In this document: positions 34,888-43,932 of the stretch, piece after piece
Numbering within the stretch: the first letter of the stretch is position 1
How the letters are laid out: each line of letters begins with the position of its first letter
Source of the DNA: Schlesneria sp.
Lineage (GTDB): Bacteria; Planctomycetota; Planctomycetia; Planctomycetales; Planctomycetaceae
DNA length: 64,000 nt
Reading direction: 5' to 3'
NCBI GenBank assembly: GCA_028291515.1
Contig: JAQGHU010000114.1
Coordinates: 124,001 to 188,000 of the forward strand
Position numbers and translations under genes: made by a program
The notes under the pieces: generated by a model
What the model was told of the DNA's origin: nothing
Databases searched by the model: none
What the model saw: the letters and a program-made list of their open reading frames with translations, nothing else

Positions 34888-37800
34888 ATGCGACCAATGA
34901 TTATCAGTTTGATTTCCATCATGACAGTCATGGTCCCGTACGTTATCGCCCGAGCGGACGATGCGGGAATCGAGTTCTTCGAGAAGCGGGTCCGGCCGCT
35001 CCTAACCGAGCATTGCGCGGAATGTCATGCAGCCGATTCCAAAAAACTCGGCGGCAATTTATTGCTCGACAGTCGCGACGGAGTTCTCAAAGGAGGAGAC
35101 TCTGGCGCGGCGCTGGAAGCTGGAAAACCGGACGCAAGTCTGCTGATCAAAGTGATCCGTTACACCGACGACGATGTGAAGATGCCTCCGAAGGGAAAGC
35201 TACCAGCCGCAGCGATCGCGGATCTGGAGACCTGGGTCAAGATGGGTGCGCCTGATCCTCGGGACCAGCCGACCGCGCGGAAAGCAACAAAGTCATGGGA
35301 AGAGATCCTGCGGACGCGTCGTGGCTGGTGGAGCCTGCAACCGGTCCAAGATCCTGCCGTGCCAACCCCGAAAGATCCTGCGTGGGCGAAGAATGCGATC
35401 GACCGTTTCATCGCCGCCAAACTGGATACGCAGGGTCTGACTGCTGCTGCGTCCGCATCTCCGCGAATCTTCGCGCGGCGGCTGGGGCTGGTCCTGACGG
35501 GACTGCCTCCCAGCACTGAACAGGTTGAAGCCTTCGTCCGCGATTGCGGTGGGGATCAAGCGTCGTCGCTCCCCGCCGCCGCAGTGGAACACTTGACCGA
35601 CGGAATGCTGAATTCGCCCCATTTCGGTGAGCGATGGGCTCGGCATTGGATGGACGTCGTCCGCTTTACCGAAACGCATGGCAATGAATGGAACTACGAA
35701 GTCCATCATGCCTGGCGCTATCGCGACTACTTAATCCGCGCGTTTAATGCCGACGTTTCCTTCGATCAATTCGTTCGCGAACACATCGCCGGAGACCTGC
35801 TGTCACAGCCGCGCTGGAACGATGCGACACAAACCAACGAATCGGTAATCGGGACTGGCTTCTATCGCTTCGGTGAAGTGAATCACGACGACTGCATCGG
35901 CCTGCGTGAACTAGGCTACGATCTGCTGGATAACCAGATCGACACGCTGTCGAAAGCCTTCCAGGGGACCACTATCGCTTGCGCCCGTTGCCACGATCAC
36001 AAGCTCGACGCGATTTCGATGCATGACTATTACGGGTTGCTCGGAATCCTGCGCAGTTCGCAACTGGTCAGCCATACAATCGACGCTCCCACGGTCAACG
36101 CGACGCTCAAGCAGCGGCTGCGCGAGTTGAAGATCGAACTCCGCAAGGAACTGGCAGGAATCTGGTCTGACGATGCGGCTCAGATCGGCCGATACCTGTT
36201 GGCCGCACAGGCGAAAAAGGGGACTGCCGCCGATGCCGCAGAACTGGCTCAGGGCCTCGATTCGGCACGGATCGACAAATGGGTTGCCGTTCTGACGGCG
36301 GACAAACTGCCGATGGAACATCCGCTCGAACCCTGGCGACAGCTCGCTGCAGCCGCCCCCGCTGATGCTGTCGCCTTCGCGACGGAATGGAGGAAGCTGA
36401 CGGAGACATATTCACGTGAAGAAAAGGAACGGGCCGAGTTCAATGGGACGCAGTTTGTTCCGTATGCGGACTTCCGGAAGGCCGTTGCGCCAGACTGGCA
36501 AGTCGGCGGTCTTGGACTCGCTGACGGGCCGTCTCCCAGTGGCGAGGTCACGTTGCATCACGACGGCGAAGTGCTGGTGAAGACTATTCAGCCGGCAGGA
36601 TGCTTTACGAACACACTGTCAGAGAAGCTCAACGGCACTCTTCGTTCCCCCGTGCTGCCACTGGGCAAAAAGAAGATCAGCTTTCAGGTGATGGGGCTTC
36701 GCAGCAGTGCGGTGCGACTGGTCTCCAACAGTTGTCAATTGAACTATGCCAACTACCGGGCTCTCACTTCCAGTGAACTGCACTGGCAATCGTTTTCGCC
36801 ACCCGATGATCGTGATGCGCTACGAACATACGCCGAGCTGATGACGATGTTCGACAATCCAAAATTCCCGGATCAATTGAGCGCTCTCGGTGGCGATCCT
36901 GAGAATTACAAACTTCCTTGGGATAAAGCAGCCGAGAACCCACGATCATGGTTTGGAATCACACAAGTCGTTTTGCACGATGGAGCCGAACTTCCACGCG
37001 CGGAGCTCACGCATATGCGTCCGCTCCTGGAAGGAGCAGGCCCCGCATCATTGGCTGACGTCGCCAATCGCTACGCCACGACTGTCCAGCGACTACTTCG
37101 AGGCTGGGCGGAATCTCGCACGACAGATGACGATGTCCGTTGGCTGGATCTTCTGCTGCGCCGCGAATTGTTGGGCAACCGATTGAACCTGTCGCCCCGG
37201 CTACAAACACTTGCGGAAGAATATCGTCGTACGGAGCAAGAACTGGCGTCGCCGCGCGTCGTCCCGGGGATCGCAGATAGTGGCTCGTCGATTGAGCAGC
37301 CGGTTTTCATTCGTGGAGATTGCCATCGGCCAGGTGAAACGGTTCCGCGCCGGTTCCTTGAAGTGCTCGCGAATTCACGCGATGGCTATATGGGCCAGGG
37401 GAGCGGCCGGTTGGAACTCGCCGACCGGATTGCCAGTCCAACCAATCCACTCACGGCACGCGTGCTGGTGAACCGCGTCTGGCATCATCTATTTGGGACC
37501 GGACTGGTGCGAACGGTGGACGACTTTGGTCATGTTGGAGATCTGCCGTCGCACTCGGAACTGCTCGATCATCTGGCAACGCAGTTCATGCGCGATGGCT
37601 GGTCGATGAAACGGTTGGTCCGGTCGATTGTGCTGACGCGGACTTTTCAGCAGTCATCCAGTCATGTCTCTGCCCATGCACGGGAGATCGATCCGCAAAA
37701 CCGATTGCTGTGGCACTATCCCGCTCGACGAATGGAAGCTGAAGCGATCCGTGATTCAATCTTGTCGACATCGGGGCGGCTCGACCAAGCGTTGTTTGGT

Positions 37801-38283
37801 GCCAGTGTGCAGCCGTTCCGCGATCAGGAGAATGCCGACCGACGACTATTTCCTGGGCCGCTGGATGGAAATGGGCGGCGTAGCGTGTACATCAAGAACA
37901 ACCTGATGGAAGCTCCGCGATTTTTGGAAGCCTTTAATTTCCCTGGCGGGAAGGTGACTCAAGGCCGTCGCGACTCGACCAATGTTCCTGCCCAGGCACT
38001 GGCGCTACTGAATGATCCGTTTGTCCAAGAGCAGGCGGACGTCTGGGCCGCCAGACTGATAGTCAACGCAAGTGATTCGGTGGAGTCTCGCATCGAATCG
38101 ATGTTCATGGCAGGATTGGGACGCTCGCCAACGAGCGAGGAACGGCAGCGATTCGCAGAGGCCGTGATGCAGTTTGCAGATTTAGAGCAAGTTCCGGCCG
38201 CGGACGTCTTGAAGAATCAGGCCGTTTGGAAAGACATCGCCCATGCGGTGTTTAACTTGAAGGAATTCATCTTTATTCAATGA
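34888..38283 (+). CDS. Planctomycete giant cytochrome PSCyt1-PSCyt2(DUF1549)-PSD1(DUF1553)
   Basis: An 1131-residue exported protein. Signal peptide 1-22 (I-I-S-L-I-S-I-M-T-V-M-V-P-Y-V-I-A-R-A). PSCyt1 cytochrome domain with haem motif C-A-E-C-H near residue 43 and M-P-P-K-G near 103. PSCyt2/DUF1549 follows (about 145-350; R-R-L-G-L-V-L-T-G-L-P-P, R-W-A-R-H-W-M-D-V-V-R, A-R-C-H-D-H-K). PSD1/DUF1553 occupies about 840-1120 (N-P-L-T-A-R-V-L-V-N-R-V-W, D-F-G, L-V-R-S-I-V-L). Family function is unsettled; a periplasmic redox role tied to polysaccharide breakdown has been proposed. The stop overlaps the DUF1501 start by 4 nt. Confidence 0.95.
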   Translation: MRPMIISLISIMTVMVPYVIARADDAGIEFFEKRVRPLLTEHCAECHAADSKKLGGNLLLDSRDGVLKGGDSGAALEAGKPDASLLIKVIRYTDDDVKMPPKGKLPAAAIADLETWVKMGAPDPRDQPTARKATKSWEEILRTRRGWWSLQPVQDPAVPTPKDPAWAKNAIDRFIAAKLDTQGLTAAASASPRIFARRLGLVLTGLPPSTEQVEAFVRDCGGDQASSLPAAAVEHLTDGMLNSPHFGERWARHWMDVVRFTETHGNEWNYEVHHAWRYRDYLIRAFNADVSFDQFVREHIAGDLLSQPRWNDATQTNESVIGTGFYRFGEVNHDDCIGLRELGYDLLDNQIDTLSKAFQGTTIACARCHDHKLDAISMHDYYGLLGILRSSQLVSHTIDAPTVNATLKQRLRELKIELRKELAGIWSDDAAQIGRYLLAAQAKKGTAADAAELAQGLDSARIDKWVAVLTADKLPMEHPLEPWRQLAAAAPADAVAFATEWRKLTETYSREEKERAEFNGTQFVPYADFRKAVAPDWQVGGLGLADGPSPSGEVTLHHDGEVLVKTIQPAGCFTNTLSEKLNGTLRSPVLPLGKKKISFQVMGLRSSAVRLVSNSCQLNYANYRALTSSELHWQSFSPPDDRDALRTYAELMTMFDNPKFPDQLSALGGDPENYKLPWDKAAENPRSWFGITQVVLHDGAELPRAELTHMRPLLEGAGPASLADVANRYATTVQRLLRGWAESRTTDDDVRWLDLLLRRELLGNRLNLSPRLQTLAEEYRRTEQELASPRVVPGIADSGSSIEQPVFIRGDCHRPGETVPRRFLEVLANSRDGYMGQGSGRLELADRIASPTNPLTARVLVNRVWHHLFGTGLVRTVDDFGHVGDLPSHSELLDHLATQFMRDGWSMKRLVRSIVLTRTFQQSSSHVSAHAREIDPQNRLLWHYPARRMEAEAIRDSILSTSGRLDQALFGASVQPFRDQENADRRLFPGPLDGNGRRSVYIKNNLMEAPRFLEAFNFPGGKVTQGRRDSTNVPAQALALLNDPFVQEQADVWAARLIVNASDSVESRIESMFMAGLGRSPTSEERQRFAEAVMQFADLEQVPAADVLKNQAVWKDIAHAVFNLKEFIFIQ

Positions 38284-39785
38284 CCGCATGGATGCGCGTT
38301 TCCGCCATCAGACACGTTAATCAGGTTTCTACGAAAGCTCAGTCCATGACAAATAGAGTCCTCGGACAATCCGGTTGCCCTGGTCGCCTGTTATTCCCCA
38401 TGTCTCGCCGTCAGATGCTGGCCGCCTCTGGCAACGGGTTCGGATTGGTGGCTCTCTCGGCACTGATGGCCGAACAAACGTCGGCAGCATCGGCGTCGAC
38501 TATGGCGTCGGCTCGGCATCATCCCGCCCGAGCGAAGAATGTGATCTTTCTATTCATGGACGGGGGGGTCTCGCACATCGATTCATTCGATCCCAAGCCG
38601 AAGCTGGAAGAACTGGACGGCAAGGCGTACACGGAATCAAAGAACCCGACAGCTAATGGAAATCGTCTGTGGTTGAAAAGTCCGTGGACGTTCCAGAAAT
38701 ATGGCGAATGCGGTATGCCCGTCAGTTCACTATTCCCAAACATCGCAACCTGTGCGGACGACCTGGCCGTGGTCCGGTCCATGAAGGCGGATCTACCAAT
38801 CCACTCGACCGGAGTGCTGCGACTGCATACCGGCTCCAACAATGCCGGTCGGCCGAGCTTGGGATCCTGGGTGACGTACGGCCTGGGGAGTGAGAACCGT
38901 AATCTTCCCGGTTTCGTGGTGCTGAGCTTTGGTGTCGTCCCCTGCGGCGGATTGGAGAATTACTCCAATGGCTTCCTCCCCGCCAGCAATCAGGCGTCAC
39001 TTTTTCGGGCGGACGGTACTCCGATCGAAAACATCGTCCCCGCTGACAAGAACCAGCGGATTCAGCAGGCCAAGCTGGCGCTGCTGCGCCAGCAGGACGA
39101 ATCGTTTTCGCAGTCGCTGGGTGTGGATGACACCATTGAATCGGCGATCACGAATTATGAAATGGCGTATCGGATGCAATCGCTGGTGCCGGACGTACTT
39201 GACCTCAGCCGTGAAACTGAGGCAACTCAAAAGCTGTACGGTCTCGATTCGACGGTCCCGTCAAAACGTCTGTACGGCGTTCAGTGCTTGCGAGCTAGAA
39301 AGCTGATCGAATCCGGCGTCCGCTTTGTAGAGATCACCTGCCCGCCAGGGGCATCGAACGGAACATGGGACCAGCACGGCGACTTAAAGAACGGACACCA
39401 GAAGAATGCCTTGGACACCGATCAGGCCATCGCGGGCTTGATCCAGGACTTGAAGCAGAGAGGCCTGTTTGACGAAACCTTGATCGTTTGGGCGGGCGAA
39501 TTCGGTCGGACCCCACATTCGGCGGGACGCGATGGACGCGATCATCACCCCGAAGGATTTACAATCTGGATGGCAGGCGGCGGCAGCAAAGGGGGTACGA
39601 TCCTGGGAGCCACAGATGAAATCGGCATGCACTCGGTCGAGAACATCTGTACGTTTTTCGACATGCACGCGACGATCCTGCACCTCTTGGGACTTGATCA
39701 CGAACGCCTGACCTTCCGCTTCGGCGGCCGAGATATGCGGCTGACAGACGTGCATGGCGAAGTTATCCAACCGATCCTGGCGTAG
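38280..39785 (+). CDS. Tat-exported DUF1501 protein
   Basis: A 501-residue protein coupled to the PSCyt1 gene by ATGA overlap; internal ATGs at 38346 and 38400 are possible starts. S-R-R-Q-M-L followed by a hydrophobic run is a twin-arginine signal. The DUF1501 fold, related to the alkaline-phosphatase/sulfatase superfamily, has F-L-F-M-D-G-G-V-S-H-I-D-S-F-D-P-K-P near residue 90 and W-A-G-E-F-G-R-T-P with H-H-P later (metal-type Asp/His residues). DUF1501 and PSCyt1 genes are standard operon partners in planctomycetes. Confidence 0.93.
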   Translation: MTAWMRVSAIRHVNQVSTKAQSMTNRVLGQSGCPGRLLFPMSRRQMLAASGNGFGLVALSALMAEQTSAASASTMASARHHPARAKNVIFLFMDGGVSHIDSFDPKPKLEELDGKAYTESKNPTANGNRLWLKSPWTFQKYGECGMPVSSLFPNIATCADDLAVVRSMKADLPIHSTGVLRLHTGSNNAGRPSLGSWVTYGLGSENRNLPGFVVLSFGVVPCGGLENYSNGFLPASNQASLFRADGTPIENIVPADKNQRIQQAKLALLRQQDESFSQSLGVDDTIESAITNYEMAYRMQSLVPDVLDLSRETEATQKLYGLDSTVPSKRLYGVQCLRARKLIESGVRFVEITCPPGASNGTWDQHGDLKNGHQKNALDTDQAIAGLIQDLKQRGLFDETLIVWAGEFGRTPHSAGRDGRDHHPEGFTIWMAGGGSKGGTILGATDEIGMHSVENICTFFDMHATILHLLGLDHERLTFRFGGRDMRLTDVHGEVIQPILA

Positions 39786-39993
39786 CTCGCTTCAATGATG
39801 TCTTTTGGCACTTCGCTTCGGCGTCACGCCGGCCGTCCGGGGGAATTCCTACAGGAAACTGAGCCATAGTCCAAAGTGACAGCATAAGCTGGTTCTGGAT
39901 GCCGTGCCTGTACTTCGCGAGGCCAGCAAAGCTCAGGCGATAGTTGAATGAATTCGCGTTCGACCCCGGATTGAGGGTGGGCGATCAATTACG

Positions 39994-40209
39994 GACTTCA
40001 AATCCGATAGCCAAACGGTCCTCATCCAGGAAAAGAAGAGGGTCAAAGGCAAGACGACGACTCGCCGCGTGCCGTAGTCGACCTTCGTGGTCTCCGTCCT
40101 GCAGGATTGGCTGATGGTTCACCCAGGCGTGCCGTACTTGTTTTGTGCGGCCGCGGCGGTTGGCCGAAGTCAGAAACGTGGCACGACAACCGGACCGAAG
40201 GGAATGTAG
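39994..40209 (+). pseudogene. Tyrosine recombinase relic, catalytic-domain part
   Basis: One frame reads D-F-K-S-D-S-Q-T-V-L-I-Q-E-K-K-R-V-K-G-K-T-T-T-R-R-V-P-(TAG)-S-T-F-V-V-S-V-L-Q-D-W-L-M-V-H-P-G-V-P-Y-L-F-C...S-Q-K-R. This is the beta-sheet segment of integrase catalytic domains, where K-x-x-x-T-x-R-x-V-P-L precedes the L-x-x-W/x-L-x-x-H-P helix. An internal TAG at about 40074 and loss of the Arg/His/Tyr boxes make it dead. Confidence 0.6.
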
Positions 40210-40246
40210 ACGCCCCAAATACTGCTGTCGCACGACTGCGGACACG

Positions 40247-40564
40247 TCACTTGTCTTCCTGGTCGCTGTCGGAGGATGCGTTCAGTCCATGTTGCGTAAT
40301 CAAACTTCGGACGGATTCTGCTGTCCGAGGATGACCGCATTTGCAAGGTGTCACGATGTTGGCGTAACGGACGCTTTGACAGACAGGACACCGGCCGCAA
40401 CAGTTGCAGAAGGGGGTTTTGCAGTTCAAGCAATTCGGCTCGTGCGGCATCCGTTTCTGACCGCATGCCAGACATCGTCCACAGCCCGAGCAGACGGCAG
40501 ATGTGGCGTTCACGACGGCATCGCAGCCTGGACAATGGATCAGATTCTCAATCTCGGTCGACAT
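40247..40564 (-). CDS. Cys-rich multi-zinc-ribbon protein
   Basis: A 105-residue protein dominated by C-x-x-C knuckles: C-P-G-C, C-S-G-C, C-L-A-C, C-L-N-C, C-N-C-C, C-P-V-C, C-K-C. This predicts two to four structural zinc (or other metal) sites, like double-zinc-ribbon proteins. AGGGGG precedes ATG by about 7 nt. The tail is acidic (S-S-D-S-D-Q-E-D). The role is unknown; protein or nucleic-acid binding is usual for such ribbons. Confidence 0.7.
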   Translation of the reverse strand: MSTEIENLIHCPGCDAVVNATSAVCSGCGRCLACGQKRMPHEPNCLNCKTPFCNCCGRCPVCQSVRYANIVTPCKCGHPRTAESVRSLITQHGLNASSDSDQEDK

Positions 40565-40860
40565 TTCGGCCCCCTAACGTGCGATCGCTCATTCGCGTCG
40601 GCGAGGGGATCGGTTGCGTGAGTTTTCGCTGTGAACATTCTCAGTCGAAATCTGACTCAGCAGGAGGGACATCTTGTCGCATCAGGATTTTCCGGAGGCG
40701 ACATTTTGGCCCAACATCACTGACTTTGTTACCTACCGAACCATCGATAACTTCGTGCAAATCAGTCCCTGTTCGTGATGGGAACTGTACCGAGTTACAG
40801 GGAACCCCAATCCCTTTGACCGGTTCGAACGAAGGTCGAAGATTTACGAATCAACGGACT

Positions 40861-41208
40861 TCACCGAGCGTCCTGGAGCAATCCCCGTAGCGTTCCCCAG
40901 TTGATCTCAGGCTCGATGTCTCGAGACGAAATCACGACTGTATGCACGTAGTCGGGCTGTTCAGTCAACGTGAGTCGCAGTTTATCGATGATCGGAATGT
41001 CGTAGCTCTCGATCTGCAGCAGAGCGAGATGATGCTTGCTGTTCTTTCGTATGACCAGCCACGACCACTCTGAAGACGCGTTTTCGGAGTACCGGTGCGG
41101 AACAAGTCCTATCCGTTCAAGTTCAGAGATAACGATGCTGAGCGGGTTGATTAATTGTTGCGTTTCCACGTCCCGATCCTCTGGCAAGAGATGTGCGAGC
41201 TTGGGCAC
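40861..41208 (-). CDS. Hypothetical protein
   Basis: A 115-residue protein starting with GTG (P-K-L-A-H-L-L-P-E-D-R-D). Predicted alpha/beta (L-V-I-R-K-N-S-K-H-H-L-A-L-L-Q-I-E-S-Y-D, then V-H-T-V-V-I-S-S-R-D-I). No domain recognised, and the preceding G-rich run is too far for a firm ribosome site. The ~300 bases upstream of the zinc-ribbon gene (40565-40860) show nothing else. Confidence 0.5.
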   Translation of the reverse strand: MPKLAHLLPEDRDVETQQLINPLSIVISELERIGLVPHRYSENASSEWSWLVIRKNSKHHLALLQIESYDIPIIDKLRLTLTEQPDYVHTVVISSRDIEPEINWGTLRGLLQDAR

Positions 41209-41461
41209 ACTAATCGTCGGATCCCCCCAAATGCGAGCATTTTTTTTCGAACTTCGGATAATGCTCTAACGGCCACACCAATTGATCAGATTTTGACAAG
41301 GGCAATTTAGTTGTAATCTCCCGCTGATTCACGCCATCCCACTCGCAGACCAGACAGCGTTGATCATCTGCATCGTGACTTCGCCGTAAATGGGGAATTC
41401 GACGTGAGTCGGCGGCCTGTGGTCTCCAAAGTACTGGTCGACCGAACGAGTCTGGGCTTCC

Positions 41462-41560
41462 ATGACGTATCTGCAGATGAAATTCGAGGCGAAAGAGGCT
41501 GCTGAGAAGTATTTGATGACTCACCGGAAGCGACTGGATGAGGCTGAGAGTCAACCGTGA
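41462..41560 (+). CDS. Very small hypothetical peptide, possible gene end
   Basis: A 32-codon frame (M-T-Y-L-Q-M-K-F-E-A-K-E-A-A-E-K-Y). The same frame is open about 18 codons further upstream with protein-like content, so it may be the C-terminus of a lost gene. It ends 13 nt before the next small frame. Confidence 0.25.
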   Translation: MTYLQMKFEAKEAAEKYLMTHRKRLDEAESQP

Positions 41561-41573
41561 TTGGATATGAACG

Positions 41574-41714
41574 ATGGGGCCACTCGATTTTATTGCAGTT
41601 CCGCGATGGAAGGTGGTTGCCTGCGGGATCGTGATTGTCCTCGTACGTCTGTGGCACTACCCGCTGCCAATGCTGTTCATTCTTGCGATGGCATCCAGCG
41701 TATTTTTCTGCTGA
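41574..41714 (+). CDS. Small hydrophobic membrane protein
   Basis: A 46-residue frame with two hydrophobic stretches (V-V-A-C-G-I-V-I-V-L-V and P-L-P-M-L-F-I-L-A-M-A-S-S-V-F-F-C). The content is strongly membrane-like, but the ribosome site is weak and the family unknown. Confidence 0.35.
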   Translation: MGPLDFIAVPRWKVVACGIVIVLVRLWHYPLPMLFILAMASSVFFC

Positions 41715-41768
41715 CGTGGATTGCTTCGCCGAAGAAACACTGAAACCTAAAGACGAGTGGCGAACTTG

Positions 41769-42005
41769 ATGGGCGCAACCCCGCCCGAAAATCCTGCTAG
41801 TCGTGCCCGAAAGCGGAGCGGACTTCATGACCGACTCAACACGGCGAAAGGTTTCATGGGATACGCCTGCAGCCTTGACGATTTTCTTGTCGACCCGAGT
41901 CTTCTGTTCTCCAACTAATTGGATGACAGAATCTCCAACATCGGCTTCAACTACGACGTCACCATTGAGCTACGGCAAACCGAATTGTGTCCAGAATATG
42001 CGTGA
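41769..42005 (+). pseudogene. Short gene or relic with one internal stop
   Basis: From ATG 41769 the frame runs 49 codons (…R-L-N-T-A-K-G-F-M-G-Y-A-C-S-L-D-D-F-L-V-D-P) to TAA 41916-41918, then continues protein-like (L-D-D-R-I-S-N-I-G-F-N-Y-D-V-T-I-E-L-R-Q) to TGA at 42003-42005. One substitution would join the parts. Unknown family. Confidence 0.3.
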
Positions 42006-42077
42006 CTGCGGCACAACACGATGATAAATTAAGGGACCGTCGGCCAAGTTAGTTGGTTCGACTGAGGAGCTCGTGAG

Positions 42078-42099
42078 GAAGGCCCGCCTCACGGGCTTC
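42078..42099 (-). terminator. Hairpin overlapping a stop codon
   Basis: GAAGCCCG pairs with CGGGCcTTC (one bulge). It overlaps the TGA of the small leftward frame, in terminator position, with only a weak T-run. Confidence 0.35.
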
Positions 42100-42280
42100 T
42101 TGTATAATACATCGCGTAGAGCCTTGAATGCGTTGCCCATGCTGCCTTGCGTTCATGTATCAGCAATCGGACTGACACGACCGCCGTGCCGAGAACGATG
42201 AATATTCCAGCAGCATCGGGAATTCCATTCGAGGTCGGATTCCACGGCCACATAACTGCAACGACTTGGTTCGCGATCAA
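42089..42280 (-). CDS. Small membrane protein, doubtful
   Basis: A 63-codon frame from TTG, or 54 from ATG at 42253. One hydrophobic span (A-A-G-I-F-I-V-L-G-T-A-V-V-S-V-R-L-L-I) precedes a basic tail. No ribosome site is obvious. Confidence 0.3.
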   Translation of the reverse strand: MIANQVVAVMWPWNPTSNGIPDAAGIFIVLGTAVVSVRLLIHERKAAWATHSRLYAMYYTRSP

Positions 42281-42435
42281 TTAGATTGTTATTTCTTGTG
42301 GAACCAATCAGCAGAGTACAGTCCCTTGTTGTGGCGGGAGTGTCGCATGTTCTCAACTTTGATTACGCGCCGTCATGGCCGTCATTCTGGCAGTGTGACT
42401 CTTGTCCGAGGCATGTTGAGTAATACTTCTGTCCG

Positions 42436-42661
42436 ATGTACACGAAGCTGAACGACAAGCGGACGCTGATCAACCTGACCGAGGTGTATTACCAGTTGGA
42501 ATTGAGTTCGGCAGGACTGAGGTTACGGCTGGTGGATGCCTGCCGGAAAGATCCTCAGTCCGATTCCTCGCGGGCGTTATCCCAGGTGCATATGGAGAGC
42601 GTAACCCGTCCTCAGCGTGCACCGCCAGGGCGTGGCAGCATTCCTGATCGGTCGATCGCCA
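42436..42661 (+). pseudogene. Caspase-family (peptidase C14) relic
   Basis: The frame reads L-N-D-K-R-T-L-I-N-L-T-E-V-Y-Y-Q-L...L-R-L-V-D-A-C-R-K-D-P-Q-S-D-S-S-R, the D-A-C-R catalytic-cysteine block of planctomycete caspase-like domains. After S-V-T-R-P-Q-R-A-P-P-G, a one-base shift is needed to read G-V-A-A-F-L-I-G, the next block. The catalytic His region and both ends are missing, so it is a fragment. Confidence 0.65.
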
Positions 42662-42727
42662 GTGATCTGAAGCTCGCGGATGATGGCTTAGATGTATTCG
42701 TTTTCATAATCTTCGGCGAGCATCAAC

Positions 42728-43891
42728 ATGTTTCTGCATCAGACGCACCTCCCACATCTATTGCCACCTGACAGCTATTTTTGCCCTAAACAATACGCGC
42801 ACGAAATGTCCTTCATTTTTCGGCCGGGGTGGCATTTGGTTGCTGGGGTAGAGGATCTTGCGTGCGATGGCGATTTCGTGACCTGCACGCTGTTCGACGT
42901 ACCGCTTCTATTGCGGAATTCGTGCGGCCAGCTTCACGCGTTTCTGAACGTCTGCACTCACCGTCACTGCCTCTTGACACATGCGCCGCTTGGCAATCAA
43001 GCAAAGCTCACGTGTCAATATCATGGCTGGGAATACTGCGACGATGGGAGTACCGCGCGTATTCCTGATGCTAGAAGCTTTCGGCCAATGCCAGGCGGTC
43101 CGGAGCGACTTCGAAAATTTGCCTTGCAAGTCCGAGGGCCGTTGGTGTTTGTTTCACTTGCCGATAATCCGCGCCCGTTTGAGGAATACTTTGGTCCATT
43201 GGCGGAGCCATGCGATGAATATCCCGTCGCGAGATGGCGACTCGCAGCCGCTTGGGAATACGCCTTCAATGCCAACTGGAAAATTCCTGTGGAGAACACA
43301 ATCGAGTCATATCATGTCCCGCTGGTTCATCCGAACTCATTGGTCAATTTTGCGTCCGAAGAACAAATTGTTCACGAGATTCATCCACAGGCGACTGTAA
43401 TGCGAACGCCGACGCTACCACCTGCTTTCTATCGCCGCTTGTCGCGATGGGTGCTTCCATGGCTCGACGCTCGCTGTACTGTTGATCATTACGAGCTATT
43501 TCACGGATTTCCCAATTTATTTCTCATTCGCATTGATGCCATGTTGCAAGTGATGGCCATTTTTCCGATCTCTCCGACGACCTGTCGAATGACGGTTCGC
43601 GTGTACGGATTGCGAGCGGCGAAGGAAACCTGGATGTCACGGTGGTTGACATGGGGTTGGGGGAACCTAAAAGCGAGAATCGTTCGTTGGGTCCTTTCCG
43701 AGGACGCTCGGCTTTATCCAGATCTTCAGCGAGGCATGGAATGCAGTCCGTTTGAGGGGACCATCAGCATGCGTGAGGAATTGGTGTTTGCCTTTCAAGA
43801 TTACGTTCGACGACAATGCGAGCAGCCGCAGGTTGGGGGCACGCCTCCTTTTTCGTCTGAAACCCGACCCGGAAGGGAGTCCACGTCATAG
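42728..43891 (+). CDS. Rieske non-haem iron oxygenase (paralogue 1)
   Basis: A 387-residue oxygenase. The Rieske 2Fe-2S ligands are C-T-H-R-H-C and C-Q-Y-H-G-W-E-Y (about 77-105). The catalytic iron site lies in N-W-K-I-P-V-E-N-T-I-E-S-Y-H-V-P-L-V-H-P near 185-200, with two His and, in the family, a later Asp. Such enzymes hydroxylate or desaturate lipids and aromatics using electrons from a reductase, which is not encoded here. It is clearly paralogous to 48658-49842 and faces the lipid-synthase operon. A product-tailoring role is inferred from that context. Confidence 0.9.
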   Translation: MFLHQTHLPHLLPPDSYFCPKQYAHEMSFIFRPGWHLVAGVEDLACDGDFVTCTLFDVPLLLRNSCGQLHAFLNVCTHRHCLLTHAPLGNQAKLTCQYHGWEYCDDGSTARIPDARSFRPMPGGPERLRKFALQVRGPLVFVSLADNPRPFEEYFGPLAEPCDEYPVARWRLAAAWEYAFNANWKIPVENTIESYHVPLVHPNSLVNFASEEQIVHEIHPQATVMRTPTLPPAFYRRLSRWVLPWLDARCTVDHYELFHGFPNLFLIRIDAMLQVMAIFPISPTTCRMTVRVYGLRAAKETWMSRWLTWGWGNLKARIVRWVLSEDARLYPDLQRGMECSPFEGTISMREELVFAFQDYVRRQCEQPQVGGTPPFSSETRPGRESTS

Positions 43892-43932
43892 ATACAAAAA
43901 AACCTGATAGACACCTTCGCCGTTTCGCTTAC

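Noticed and set aside
41210-41828. Long leftward frames across the 41.2-41.8 kb gap
   Set aside because: Several phases are open here on both strands and none shows a domain or a ribosome site; the small rightward frames fit slightly better.
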